Positions 1 through 6,375 of a DNA stretch of 6,598 nt are shown in pieces (position 1 is the stretch's first letter; each line of letters begins with the position of its first letter). Source of the DNA: Endomicrobium sp. (GTDB taxonomy: Bacteria; Elusimicrobiota; Endomicrobiia; Endomicrobiales; Endomicrobiaceae). The position numbers were made by a program, and so were the translations under genes. Under the pieces are notes generated by a model. The model saw nothing but the letters and a program-made list of their open reading frames with translations. It was not told the DNA's origin and did not search any database. The stretch is taken from NCBI GenBank assembly GCA_031273885.1, contig JAISRA010000052.1, forward strand, positions 1-6,598, read 5' to 3'.

Positions 1-1668
1 CATACACACACGGCTCGCCTTTATTTCTTACTAAAGCACCCCATATATTGCCTTGCACTTTCGTCTGATTATCTATTAAGACTTTAATAGCCCTAACAGA
101 ATTTTTAGTAAAAAAGGACACGCAACAGCGCTCGTCAACAAAATCATTGATTTCTCCGCCATAAACATCTCCGTCAATTTGAGCGTCGGAGAAATACACA
201 GCAGTATTTGTTATTGCGGCTGCCGGGCTTGTAATATAACGTTTAGGTTTTCCCGCTCTAAGAGTTCCCCACACGTACCCAAGATGATTATCGTCCTCAA
301 AGCAAATGCCAATCTCTCCGCCATAAACATTTCCTTTGACTTTTCCTTTTCTGGTAACTACAACAGTACTATTCTCTACTGTTCCAATATTCACACATCC
401 GCCACAAATTTTGTTAACTTTTCCTGTTTCCTCCTTCGAACTAGAACTGCCTACGATAGCATGTTGACCTACTACTTCGACTCTAGTATTTACAACATTT
501 CCTGCCTCAGAGATCTCCCCTCCAACCACATTACTTTCTACTTTTCCTGCAATATTAACGTAGACACCTCTTATATTTCCATTTCTTCCTATTATCCCGC
601 CACAAACGTCGCTTACATTTGCCTGCGCATTAATTACAACTGTACTGCCAATAACAGATCCTTGTCTTACATTCCCACCCCAGATATCAGATGCTTTTGC
701 TCCATCTTCTACATTTACGCAAACACTCTTTATTGTCCCAGTAGCGCCGATCTGCCCACCACAAACAAATCCGACTTCTGTCCCACTAATAATATTGACT
801 TTAATTTTATCAATATCTCCCTTTTTTACATATCCACCATAGATCGGCGCTGATACACGTCCAGCAATATTTAAAACAATATTCGTTACTGTTCCAAAAT
901 CTGCAATATAACCACCACAAACTTTATTTTTTACACAGCGCAAACGATCTCTTTCAGCTTCATCTTCCTCTTCCTCTCTTCCTCCTTGCAGCATAATAAA
1001 CAATCCGTTTAAAATAGGTGCACTTTTAGGGTTAACTGCACCCAAGGCCTGTTCATGCGCTTCTTCAATATCAGGGGCGAGTTCCGCCCTCCCCCCAACA
1101 TATTTGCTACCTCAGCTAAACGAGCCCTCTCAGCGGTGAAAGCATCCAAATAAGTGTCCATATCTGCCGTAAGGTTTATTATTGTACTAGTATTTCCTAC
1201 ACTCGCACTAGAACTTAGTGTGACTACGATGTTACCAACATATCCTCTATCGAGCAATCCTCCATAAACAGATTCACCAACTACGCCAGAGACTATGACT
1301 GTACTGGTCTCAATGGTCCCTTCTCCCAGGACACGACCACCATAGATAGACTTGTTTACTATTGCACCTAAGTCAATTTTAACGCTATTATTGCTTGCTG
1401 TACTCTGACAACAGTAAGCTCCATAAACCTTATAGTCTATACCTTTTTCGGCAATCGTTATATCGTTATTATTGGGGTCTTGATTAAACGGCTCCTCTCC
1501 ATTTTCTCCTTCACCATTACCGGCAATTTCTCCTGCCACATACTGATCAACAATAATCGTTTGTCCGCCACTAAACTTTTGTTCTTTTCCCGCAAAGAGA
1601 CAATCTGTAAAGAATAAATTTATACAAAAAACGCACATTAACATGACGCTTCTTTTAATAATAATCAT
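1..1668 (-). CDS. Secreted YGG-repeat (beta-solenoid-like) surface protein, frameshifted, 3' end outside window
   Basis: I do not recognise a named family. Residues 1-26 form a signal peptide: basic IIIKR start, hydrophobic core, and cleavage predicted after LFA. Residues 82-545 hold about thirteen copies of a 26-27 residue unit with consensus aromatic/Cys-G-G, then short hydrophobic strands (VxVxI), as in secreted beta-solenoid passengers. The frame read from ATG 1668 stops at 1009-1011. However, a -1 shift at the G6 run (1091-1096) opens a frame with no stop from 1090 to the window edge, and the same repeats continue there. I therefore annotate one gene of at least 556 residues. The start at 1668 is preferred over the in-frame ATG at 1698 because a strong AAAGGGG lies 5 bases upstream. 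A C-terminal barrel or anchor would lie outside the window. It could be a young pseudogene, a phase-variable gene or a frameshifted gene. An autotransporter or adhesin role is inference only. Confidence 0.72.
35..1425 (-). repeat. Tandem 26-residue YGG protein repeats
   Basis: The Y/C/W/V-G-G (or YGA/WGA) signature falls at residues 82, 109, 135, 251, 277, 303, 330, 356, 382, 422, 449, 503 and 543 of the shifted reading. Most steps are 26 or 27 residues. Longer steps (40 and 54) contain loop insertions, and 135 to 251 contains a charged helical insert. Each unit reads roughly xGG-x-I/V-xxx-G-x-I/V-xxxx-V-x-V/I-xxxxxx-V-xx-V/I, compatible with one solenoid turn per unit. The DNA copies have diverged, so this is an old protein repeat rather than a recent nucleotide duplication. 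Confidence 0.75.
1090..1096 (-). other. Slippery heptamer / G6 tract at frame break
   Basis: On the minus strand the bases read G GGG GGA in the incoming frame (codons TTG GGG GGA, Leu201-Gly203 counted from ATG 1698). This fits the X XXY YYZ pattern for -1 slippage. After a one-base slip the next codons are AGG GCG GAA CTC, which enter the frame that stays open to the window edge. Without a slip, translation adds 26 more residues and stops at 1009. A seventh G would give the same result, so slipped-strand length variation is an equal explanation. Confidence 0.6.
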
Positions 1669-1673
1669 TTTTT

Positions 1674-1680
1674 CCCCTTT
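1674..1680 (-). promoter_or_regulatory. Ribosome binding site of the YGG-repeat gene
   Basis: AAAGGGG lies 5 bases before ATG 1666-1668, inside the extra 10 codons of the longer possible ORF. It fixes the start at 1668 and leaves a normal-looking signal peptide directly after it. Confidence 0.6.
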
Positions 1681-1707
1681 AACAGACTTGTATATCATCA
1701 GCTCTCA

Positions 1708-1736
1708 TCTATAAAGAATTATTCTTAAATAGACAA
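1708..1736 (-). promoter_or_regulatory. Candidate sigma-70-type promoter of the YGG-repeat gene
   Basis: TTGTCT (1736-1731) and TATAGA (1713-1708) are separated by 17 bases, each matching 4 of 6 consensus positions. A transcript would start near 1701, about 33 bases before the preferred ATG. In AT-rich DNA such matches are common, so this is only a candidate. Confidence 0.35.
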
Positions 1737-1781
1737 AGTCTTTCTATATTTAAAATAGCTTCAACTCCGAAATCTAACATA

Positions 1782-2052
1782 TTAAATTATTAAGATACTT
1801 TTGCTGTAATATTTGGCTTGTTTTTTCACTTCATCAACGATTTTGTCTTTTATGGCGGATAGGATTCTTAGATATGTTTTTTATCGCCTTTTATACGTTT
1901 TTTCGCCATACCCTGCTTACATCATTAACAACGGCAATACGTAAAACAGCGCTTAAGGAATTGTCCAGACTAGTAATATACTTCCGTGGTTTTTCAGAAA
2001 CATTTGCAACAATAATAATATATTTACTTTTGTTACTCCATCTACTGAAAAT
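1782..2052 (-). pseudogene. Possible decayed gene fragment(s), unrecognised
   Basis: Two stop-bounded minus-strand segments read like protein but have no start codon or ribosome binding site. Segment 1891-2052 (53 codons) includes KYIIIVANVSEKPRKYI and LRIAVVNDVSRVWRKN. Segment 1782-1868 and slightly upstream includes ILSAIKDKIVDEVKKQAKYY in another frame. They have mixed amphipathic composition rather than the low-complexity look of random AT-rich frames. I cannot name the parent family. They may be remnants of one gene broken by frameshifts or of two genes. The opposing plus-strand frame at 1874-2056 is hydrophobic and low-complexity and is probably its shadow. Confidence 0.3.
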
Positions 2053-2127
2053 TTAATAAAGAAATGTTTTGTTTTTTGACTAATAACTTATATCATATTA
2101 TGAAATATTTTTAAAGTTCCGTTTAAG

Positions 2128-2301
2128 CTATGGGGAATATACAAATCCACAATGCAACTTACCGCAAAAAACTGCTTTTGGGAAATCCTTTTCAAAAACC
2201 GGAACTTTCCTAATATCGGCGCTACAAGAAATACCTTTACTCTTACACCAACCGGCAAGATAAAGAGCAAATAAAACCGATTGCATTTCAAACTTTAACA
2301 T
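2128..2301 (-). CDS. Small 57-residue ORF or truncated gene, unrecognised
   Basis: ATG 2301 (or the in-frame ATG 2286) opens a 57-codon frame ending at TAG 2128-2130. The product begins MLKFEMQSVLFALYLAG, contains four cysteines, and has mixed polar and hydrophobic composition. No strong ribosome binding site precedes either ATG. A promoter with a perfect TTGACA lies about 50 bases upstream of the first ATG, which is the main reason to list it. The alternative frame on the same strand (2088-2291) is more biased and less protein-like. It may be the 5' stump of a lost gene, a real small protein or chance; I recognise no family. Confidence 0.3.
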   Translation of the reverse strand: MLKFEMQSVLFALYLAGWCKSKGISCSADIRKVPVFEKDFPKAVFCGKLHCGFVYSP

Positions 2302-2355
2302 ACAGGCAGCTCAATAAAAAGCCAAATTGCCGCCAGACCAATATTTACACAATCA

Positions 2356-2385
2356 TATATAACATTGTTTTTCGCTGATTGTCAA
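2356..2385 (-). promoter_or_regulatory. Sigma-70-type promoter with consensus -35
   Basis: A perfect TTGACA (2385-2380) is followed after 18 bases by TATATA (2361-2356), in the 113-base gap after xth. Predicted transcription starts near 2349 and runs away from xth into 2301-2128. Either the small ORF there or an untranslated RNA could be its target, or it may be a surviving promoter of a decayed gene. Confidence 0.45.
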
Positions 2386-2413
2386 GTCTTTATGCGGTTG
2401 AAAACGCTGAAAT

Positions 2414-3169
2414 TTAAAAAATTTCTATTGAAACAGGACAGTGGTCAGAACCAAAAACTTTATTTTCTATGCCCGCAGATTTTAAATGTTTTAAAGAATG
2501 CCGAGATATAAAAAAATAGTCCAGTCTCCAGCCTACGTTTCTTGATCTTGCAGCAGTTTTATAATCCCACCAAGTGTAATTGCCCGGTTCTTTGTTGAAA
2601 TGCCTAAACGCATCGGCATAGCCTGCTGTAATAAAAGCGTCTAATTTTTCTCTTTCTTCAGGCATAAACCCAGAAACTTTTTCATTTTGTTTAGGTCTTG
2701 CCAAATCTACCGGAAAATGCGCCGTATTGTAATCACCGCACATAACTACCGTTTTATTCTCAAATTGTTTAAGGTATCCGATTAAATAATCGTAGAATTC
2801 CATCTTATATCTAAGGCGCTCTAAAGAAGCTCCGCCGTTAGGAAAGTAAATGTTGAAAAGTATAAAATCTTTAAAGTCAAGCCTTAAAATTCTGCCTTCG
2901 CCGTCAAATCTTTTATTTTCAATGCCTGTATTTACGAATTCGGGTTTTATTCTTGACCAGACTGCCACGCCGCTGTACCCTTTTTTTTCTGCCGAAGAAC
3001 AATAAAAATTGTACCCTTCAAACTCTGTTATATCTTTCGGGAACTGCGTTTTATCGGCTTTTGTTTCCTGCACACAAACAATATCTGCATTTTCATTTTT
3101 AAACCAACCGGCAAACCCTTTCTTATATACCGCCCTTATACCATTAACATTCCATGAAATTATTTTCAA
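2414..3169 (-). CDS. xth: Exodeoxyribonuclease III / AP endonuclease (Xth/ExoA family)
   Basis: Cytoplasmic base-excision repair enzyme: it incises DNA 5' to abasic sites and removes nucleotides from 3' ends in a metal-dependent reaction. The 251-residue product has the complete endonuclease/exonuclease/phosphatase fold. Visible signatures are SWNVNGIRA (Asn7), VQETKA (metal-binding Glu35), NIYFPNG (Tyr108), GDYN (Asp146, Asn148), WWDYKTAARSRNVGWRLDY, and terminal GSDHCP (Asp242-His243). All match the ExoIII active-site set, so it should be active. Length is usual for the family. The start is TTG at 3169, since the conserved N-terminus begins exactly there and the next Met is residue 123; a modest AAGAG lies 6 bases upstream. 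It begins 26 bases after the engB stop and is probably the last gene of that transcript. An A8 run lies within the coding strand (2981-2988). Confidence 0.96.
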   Translation of the reverse strand: MKIISWNVNGIRAVYKKGFAGWFKNENADIVCVQETKADKTQFPKDITEFEGYNFYCSSAEKKGYSGVAVWSRIKPEFVNTGIENKRFDGEGRILRLDFKDFILFNIYFPNGGASLERLRYKMEFYDYLIGYLKQFENKTVVMCGDYNTAHFPVDLARPKQNEKVSGFMPEEREKLDAFITAGYADAFRHFNKEPGNYTWWDYKTAARSRNVGWRLDYFFISRHSLKHLKSAGIENKVFGSDHCPVSIEIF

Positions 3170-3195
3170 AATACACTCTTATTTTACCGTCGTTT

Positions 3196-3774
3196 TTATT
3201 TAAAAAAATTCACAATATCTTCCAGAAGCTTACTAAACCCGTTTCTCTTTTTTGCGCTTACTGTAAACACATTCGATTCATCTATATTAAAACATTCTCC
3301 CGCTTTGCTTTTTATTTCCTTTTCCGTAATGTTTTTAGGGACTTTGTCACATTTATTTGCAATAATTTTAAAAGGAACATTATACCCGCTAAGCCAATCA
3401 GCCATATTAAAATCCAGCTCGGCAGGACCTACAAAAGCATCTATGACTATATACACAGTCTTTTTACTTTGCCTTCGGATTATACATTCTTCTATCATCC
3501 TGTTCCAAAGCTTTTTTTCCGTATGGCTTACCCGCGCAAATCCGTACCCGGGCAAATCTATTATCCATTTTCCCCAACAAACGCTGTAAACATTTACGCT
3601 TCTTGTCCTTCCCGGGGTTTTTGATATTCTCGCTAAATTCTTTTGCGAGCACAAAGCATTTATAATACTGCTTTTGCCGACATTAGACCTGCCTGAAAAA
3701 ATAGCTTCAGCAGCGCTTTTAGGCAATGAATCTACTTCTGTAACGGATTTAAAAAAAACCGTTTTATTCAACAC
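3196..3774 (-). CDS. engB: Ribosome biogenesis GTPase EngB/YsxC
   Basis: Essential TRAFAC-class GTPase of the YihA/YsxC family, acting in the cytoplasm in late assembly of the large ribosomal subunit. The 192-residue product shows all G motifs: G1 GRSNVGKS (28-35), G2 region KTPGRTRSVN (52-61), G3 DLPGYGFA (73-80), G4 NKCD (140-143) and G5 SAK (173-175). It is of normal length and intact. The start is GTG at 3774, placed directly against the TAA of the upstream membrane protein gene. Its AGGAG ribosome binding site lies inside that gene's last codons, so translation is probably coupled. The usual DxR after G3 reads DAF (112-114), a mild variation. A T8 run occurs in codons 6-8 of the coding strand. 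Confidence 0.97.
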   Translation of the reverse strand: MLNKTVFFKSVTEVDSLPKSAAEAIFSGRSNVGKSSIINALCSQKNLARISKTPGRTRSVNVYSVCWGKWIIDLPGYGFARVSHTEKKLWNRMIEECIIRRQSKKTVYIVIDAFVGPAELDFNMADWLSGYNVPFKIIANKCDKVPKNITEKEIKSKAGECFNIDESNVFTVSAKKRNGFSKLLEDIVNFFK

Positions 3775-4485
3775 TTAAGCTCTCCTCATCTTTGTAAGAA
3801 ATCTCAACATCTCAAGATAAAGCCATACAAGCGTTACCATAAGAGCAAAAGCGCTGTACCATTCCATATATTTAGGAGCGCCGGAACGCGCACCATTTTC
3901 AATCAAATCAAAATCAATAATAAGATTCAAAGACGCGATGGCAACTATTATAAAACTTATAATAATCCCTATACCTGACGAGTCATGAATATACGGGAAG
4001 TTGCCCGCTCCGAAAATATTTAAAAATATATCTATTATGTAAACTGACGCTATGGCAAAAGTTGAAAGTATCACAACTTTTCGGAATTTTGGAGTACTTT
4101 TAAGTATGCCTGTTTTATAGGCGGCAAGCATACAAAACAAAACGCAAATTGTTAAAAGAATTGCATTTACTGCAACGCCGGGATATGATTTTTCAAAATA
4201 AAAAGAAACCGCTCCTAAAATAAGCCCTTCGCATATTGCATAGGCAGGAGCTAAAAACGGCGAAGCCGATTTTTTAAATATAGAAATCACGGCTAAAGCA
4301 AAAGCCGCAATTAGTATAGGAAACATTAAAGACATTATATTCGGATGCGTCCATGAATAAAACGCGCTTATTGCCAGAAAAAACCATAAAATTATACTCT
4401 TGTTTATTGTCCCCGATACAGTCATAACTTCATCGCTGCTTATTGGCGATTCAAAAATGCCGTCTTTTAAAAGCGGGCTGCTCAT
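3775..4485 (-). CDS. Bax inhibitor-1/YccA-like seven-helix membrane protein
   Basis: Integral membrane protein of the BI-1 (TMBIM) superfamily, most like the bacterial 'Bax inhibitor 1 like' branch (COG4760/PF12811 type). The cytoplasmic N-terminus carries the branch signature MTVSGTINK (21-29). Seven hydrophobic segments follow at about 31-46, 52-70, 78-97, 104-122, 137-158, 172-190 and 209-228. The last two carry acidic residues Asp191, Asp193 and Glu225. In the related YetJ, acidic residues in the last helices form a pH-sensitive calcium-leak switch; similar function here is inference. The 236-residue length is typical. The ATG start has a strong GGAGG 5 bases upstream. It abuts engB, so the two are almost surely co-transcribed. 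I see no convincing promoter immediately upstream. Confidence 0.92.
   Translation of the reverse strand: MSSPLLKDGIFESPISSDEVMTVSGTINKSIILWFFLAISAFYSWTHPNIMSLMFPILIAAFALAVISIFKKSASPFLAPAYAICEGLILGAVSFYFEKSYPGVAVNAILLTICVLFCMLAAYKTGILKSTPKFRKVVILSTFAIASVYIIDIFLNIFGAGNFPYIHDSSGIGIIISFIIVAIASLNLIIDFDLIENGARSGAPKYMEWYSAFALMVTLVWLYLEMLRFLTKMRRA
3782..3786 (-). promoter_or_regulatory. engB ribosome binding site inside upstream gene
   Basis: AGGAG sits 7 bases before the GTG start and overlaps the final Arg codons of the Bax-inhibitor-like gene. It supports GTG 3774 as the engB start and suggests that ribosomes finishing the upstream gene can restart here. Confidence 0.7.
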
Positions 4486-4490
4486 ACTGG

Positions 4491-4495
4491 CCTCC
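4491..4495 (-). promoter_or_regulatory. Strong ribosome binding site of the BI-1-like gene
   Basis: GGAGG lies 5 bases before ATG 4485, the closest match to consensus in the window, and fixes the start of the membrane protein. Confidence 0.75.
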
Positions 4496-4519
4496 GATAA
4501 TTATATTTATTTTTGAATT

Positions 4520-4590
4520 TGAGGAATCCAATTTTTTTATTCTTTAAAAAATTCTTTTATGCTGATTCTAAATTCGAATGAGGAATCCAA
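4520..4590. repeat. Two direct copies of TGAGGAATCCAA
   Basis: The 12-mer occurs at 4520-4531 and 4579-4590, 59 bases apart, each preceded by GAAT with slightly different spacing. The second copy is the right half of the 24-bp dyad at 4564-4587; the first lacks the left half. Function is unknown. It may be a regulatory box upstream of the BI-1-like gene or part of a small dispersed repeat. Confidence 0.5.
4564..4587. promoter_or_regulatory. 24-bp symmetrical dyad upstream of the BI-1-like gene
   Basis: The arrangement is GATTC, 3 bases, the palindrome ATTCGAAT (4572-4579), 3 bases, GAATC. The layout is fully symmetrical apart from the two 3-base spacers. It lies about 80 bases before the start of the BI-1-like gene, so it could be an operator or a hairpin-forming repeat. 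No U-tract follows on either strand, which argues against a terminator. Confidence 0.3.
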
Positions 4591-4801
4591 AAATCGGGTT
4601 TACCCAAAATATTAACTGATAATTGTTTTAGCATCAAATTGATATCAGAAGATTTTGAGATATTGCCGTAAATCTGCGATTTTCAAATCCGACACTATAT
4701 ATCCTGCACATATAAATATTTATTTTTGTATTCGAAGTGATATCATAACGAATACTTTGCGCTTTGCGACCTTATCCAATATACGCAACTATCCCTTTGA
4801 T
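4590..4801 (-). pseudogene. Possible decayed 5' end of glmS (glucosamine-6-P synthase)
   Basis: The minus strand from 4801 reads KGIVAYIG, a TAA, then GRKAQSI. This resembles the GlmS N-terminus (CGIVGYIGxRxAxxI), whose Cys forms the glutaminase nucleophile. In shifted frames there follow FEYKNKY near 4734 (compare LEYRGYD) and CAGYIV near 4707 (compare SAGIAV). Weaker similarity follows with LGKP near 4604 (compare THGxP). The order and approximate spacing agree with the family, but several stops and shifts intervene and the Cys is not preserved. It cannot encode an enzyme. The match is short and assessed by eye. The plus-strand frame over the same bases (4655-4870) is taken as a shadow. Confidence 0.4.
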
Positions 4802-4840
4802 GTTTTCAATTATAACAAGTTCGGCATACAGTTTACAAGA

Positions 4841-4852
4841 GACCGGCATGCT
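4841..4852. repeat. 12-bp inverted repeat flanking cinA, left arm
   Basis: GACCGGCATGCT overlaps the cinA stop codon. Its exact reverse complement lies at 6376-6387, beyond the cinA start. It is GC-rich for this DNA and includes the palindrome GCATGC. Nothing longer than 12 bases matches. Confidence 0.55.
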
Positions 4853-6188
4853 ATTTTGTCTTTAAAATGAACCGTGGTTTTGTTTTTTTCAGTGTTAAAT
4901 TTATTTTATTTTTCAGATTTTTTCCAATAAGGATTCTTCTTAACAAATCTAAAGCCGTATTTACAGTCTTTTTTCTTATGTCTTTTCTTGTTCCGACGAA
5001 ATTGAATTTAAAACTTTCCGTTTTATTCTTATCGGCAAAGCCTATATACACAAGACCAAGAGGATACGCTTTTGTCCCCCCATCGGGCCCCGCAATTCCC
5101 GTTGTCGAAAAGGCATAATCACTGCCTGAAAGCTTTAAAACGCCTTTTGCCATCTCTTCGGCAGTTTCTGCGCTTACCGCGCCAAAAGTCTTTAAAGTTC
5201 CCTTTTTTACCTTCAGCAGTTTCATTTTTGACCCGTTTGAATATGAAACAACAGAATTTTTAAAATAGGCTGAACTTCCCGGCACAGCCGTAATTGCCGC
5301 TGCTATCATTCCGCCCGTACAAGATTCTGCAAAAGAAACTGTTTTCTTACCGGAAAGCAACAGCCGTCCGACAACAGAGGCAAGCGTGTCTTTATCATAA
5401 CCCAAAATATTATCTTTTAAAATACTTCTAAAACCGCGCTTCAGCTTATTCATCTTTTCATCAACAGAACGTTCATCTGCGCCTGAAACCGAAAACTTTA
5501 CGTCTATAACCGATTCAGTTGCAAGAATACCGAAGTCTACAGATTTTGAATCGCAGAATTCAGCTTCTTCCATAACGGGTTTTATCATTTCTTCGACAAC
5601 TGACTCTGCAAGGCCAAATACGCGTATTGTTTTATTTTTCTTTACGCTTAAAGAATAATTCTTTAAAAACGGAACAATATTTTCTTCAAATACAGGCTTC
5701 ATTTCTCTGGGCGGTCCGGGAAGCAAAAATAAAGTTTTGCGGACTTTTTTCTTACAATCTTTAAATCTCAGCATCTGCCCGGGCGCCGTCCCGAAACAAT
5801 TTCTTAAAATCTTTGCCCCTTTAATAACATTGGCCTGTTTTTTGTTGATATCGGGAATCGACGAAAGCCCGCGATATTTCAGGAAATATTCTCTTATGGT
5901 TTTTAAAGTTTTTCTATCGGAATAAATTTCAAGCCCTAAATATTCCGCAACAGTCTCAATCGTTATATCGTCAAACGTAGGGCCGAGTCCGCCCGTACTG
6001 ATAACGATATCGCTTCTTTCAAAAGCTCTTTTAAACCCCTGCAATAAATCCTGTTTTTTATCTCCGATAGCAGTAATAAGCGATAGGTCAACTCCAATTT
6101 CAGAAAGCCTTGAACCTACATAAGCAGCATTGGTATTTACTTTTCCGGCAAGAAGCTCGCTTCCGGTGCAGATAAGCTCGATTTTCAT
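4851..6188 (-). CDS. cinA: CinA-like protein (MoCF domain plus nicotinamide-nucleotide amidase domain)
   Basis: Two-domain cytoplasmic protein, 445 residues. The N-terminal molybdopterin-binding-like (COG1058) domain shows TGSELL (8-13) and GGLGPTFDD (66-74); in characterised CinA proteins this domain has ADP-ribose pyrophosphatase activity. The C-terminal PncC domain (COG1546, about 265-420) shows AESCTGG (287-293) and TTGIAGPDGG (362-371); family members deamidate nicotinamide mononucleotide in NAD recycling. Both halves look intact. A Lys-rich tail of about 25 residues extends past the usual end. The start ATG 6188 is preceded by AGAAGG at 11 bases. In several bacteria cinA is competence-induced and next to recA; no recA is visible here. 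A -10-like TATAAA (6223-6218) lies upstream without a clear -35. Confidence 0.97.
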   Translation of the reverse strand: MKIELICTGSELLAGKVNTNAAYVGSRLSEIGVDLSLITAIGDKKQDLLQGFKRAFERSDIVISTGGLGPTFDDITIETVAEYLGLEIYSDRKTLKTIREYFLKYRGLSSIPDINKKQANVIKGAKILRNCFGTAPGQMLRFKDCKKKVRKTLFLLPGPPREMKPVFEENIVPFLKNYSLSVKKNKTIRVFGLAESVVEEMIKPVMEEAEFCDSKSVDFGILATESVIDVKFSVSGADERSVDEKMNKLKRGFRSILKDNILGYDKDTLASVVGRLLLSGKKTVSFAESCTGGMIAAAITAVPGSSAYFKNSVVSYSNGSKMKLLKVKKGTLKTFGAVSAETAEEMAKGVLKLSGSDYAFSTTGIAGPDGGTKAYPLGLVYIGFADKNKTESFKFNFVGTRKDIRKKTVNTALDLLRRILIGKNLKNKINLTLKKTKPRFILKTK

Positions 6189-6375
6189 ATTTTTACAAAC
6201 CTTCTAAGACAGTATTGTTTTATACCTTAACATATTTTTACTTCCGTATATTCCTCCCTTTAGTACTAAGCGCCCCGTAAAAAATGCACATTTTGCAAAT
6301 ATACAGCACATAACATAATAATCGTTTTGAGCATTATTTTTAAACGAAGAAATACGCAAAGACATATTTAATTAA

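Noticed and set aside
179..853. Long plus-strand open frame of 224 codons
   Set aside because: It is the exact antisense of the YGG-repeat gene in the same codon register. Its product is Ser/Asn/Thr/Tyr-rich without domain signs, and the opposite strand has clear periodic repeats.
2409..2425. Perfect hairpin GAAATTT-AAA-AAATTTC at the xth stop codon
   Set aside because: The stem is almost entirely A-T and includes the last xth codons; it is too weak and misplaced to be a terminator.
3154..3624. Plus-strand frames opposite engB and xth
   Set aside because: They are antisense to intact, fully motif-bearing GTPase and nuclease genes, and their products lack any recognisable domain.
4500..4505. 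Perfect TATAAT on the minus strand before the BI-1-like gene
   Set aside because: Transcription would start inside the GGAGG ribosome binding site, and no -35 is found at 16-18 bases. Such words are expected in AT-rich DNA.
4596..4605. GGGTTTACCC short palindrome
   Set aside because: The loop would be only two bases, so it cannot fold as a hairpin, and no second copy or adjacent promoter supports an operator.
4776..4849. Short minus-strand ORF reading PVSCKLYAEL-VIIENIKGIVAYIG, first considered a DNA cytosine methyltransferase ENV motif
   Set aside because: The following RKAQSI and later EYKNKY and CAGYIV fit the GlmS N-terminus better. No PCQ or other methyltransferase motif is visible.
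6281..6294. AAAATGCACATTTT dyad upstream of cinA, reminiscent of a ComK box
   Set aside because: ComK boxes have AAAA-N5-TTTT, here the gap is 6, and there is no second box. The window does not look like a Bacillus relative.
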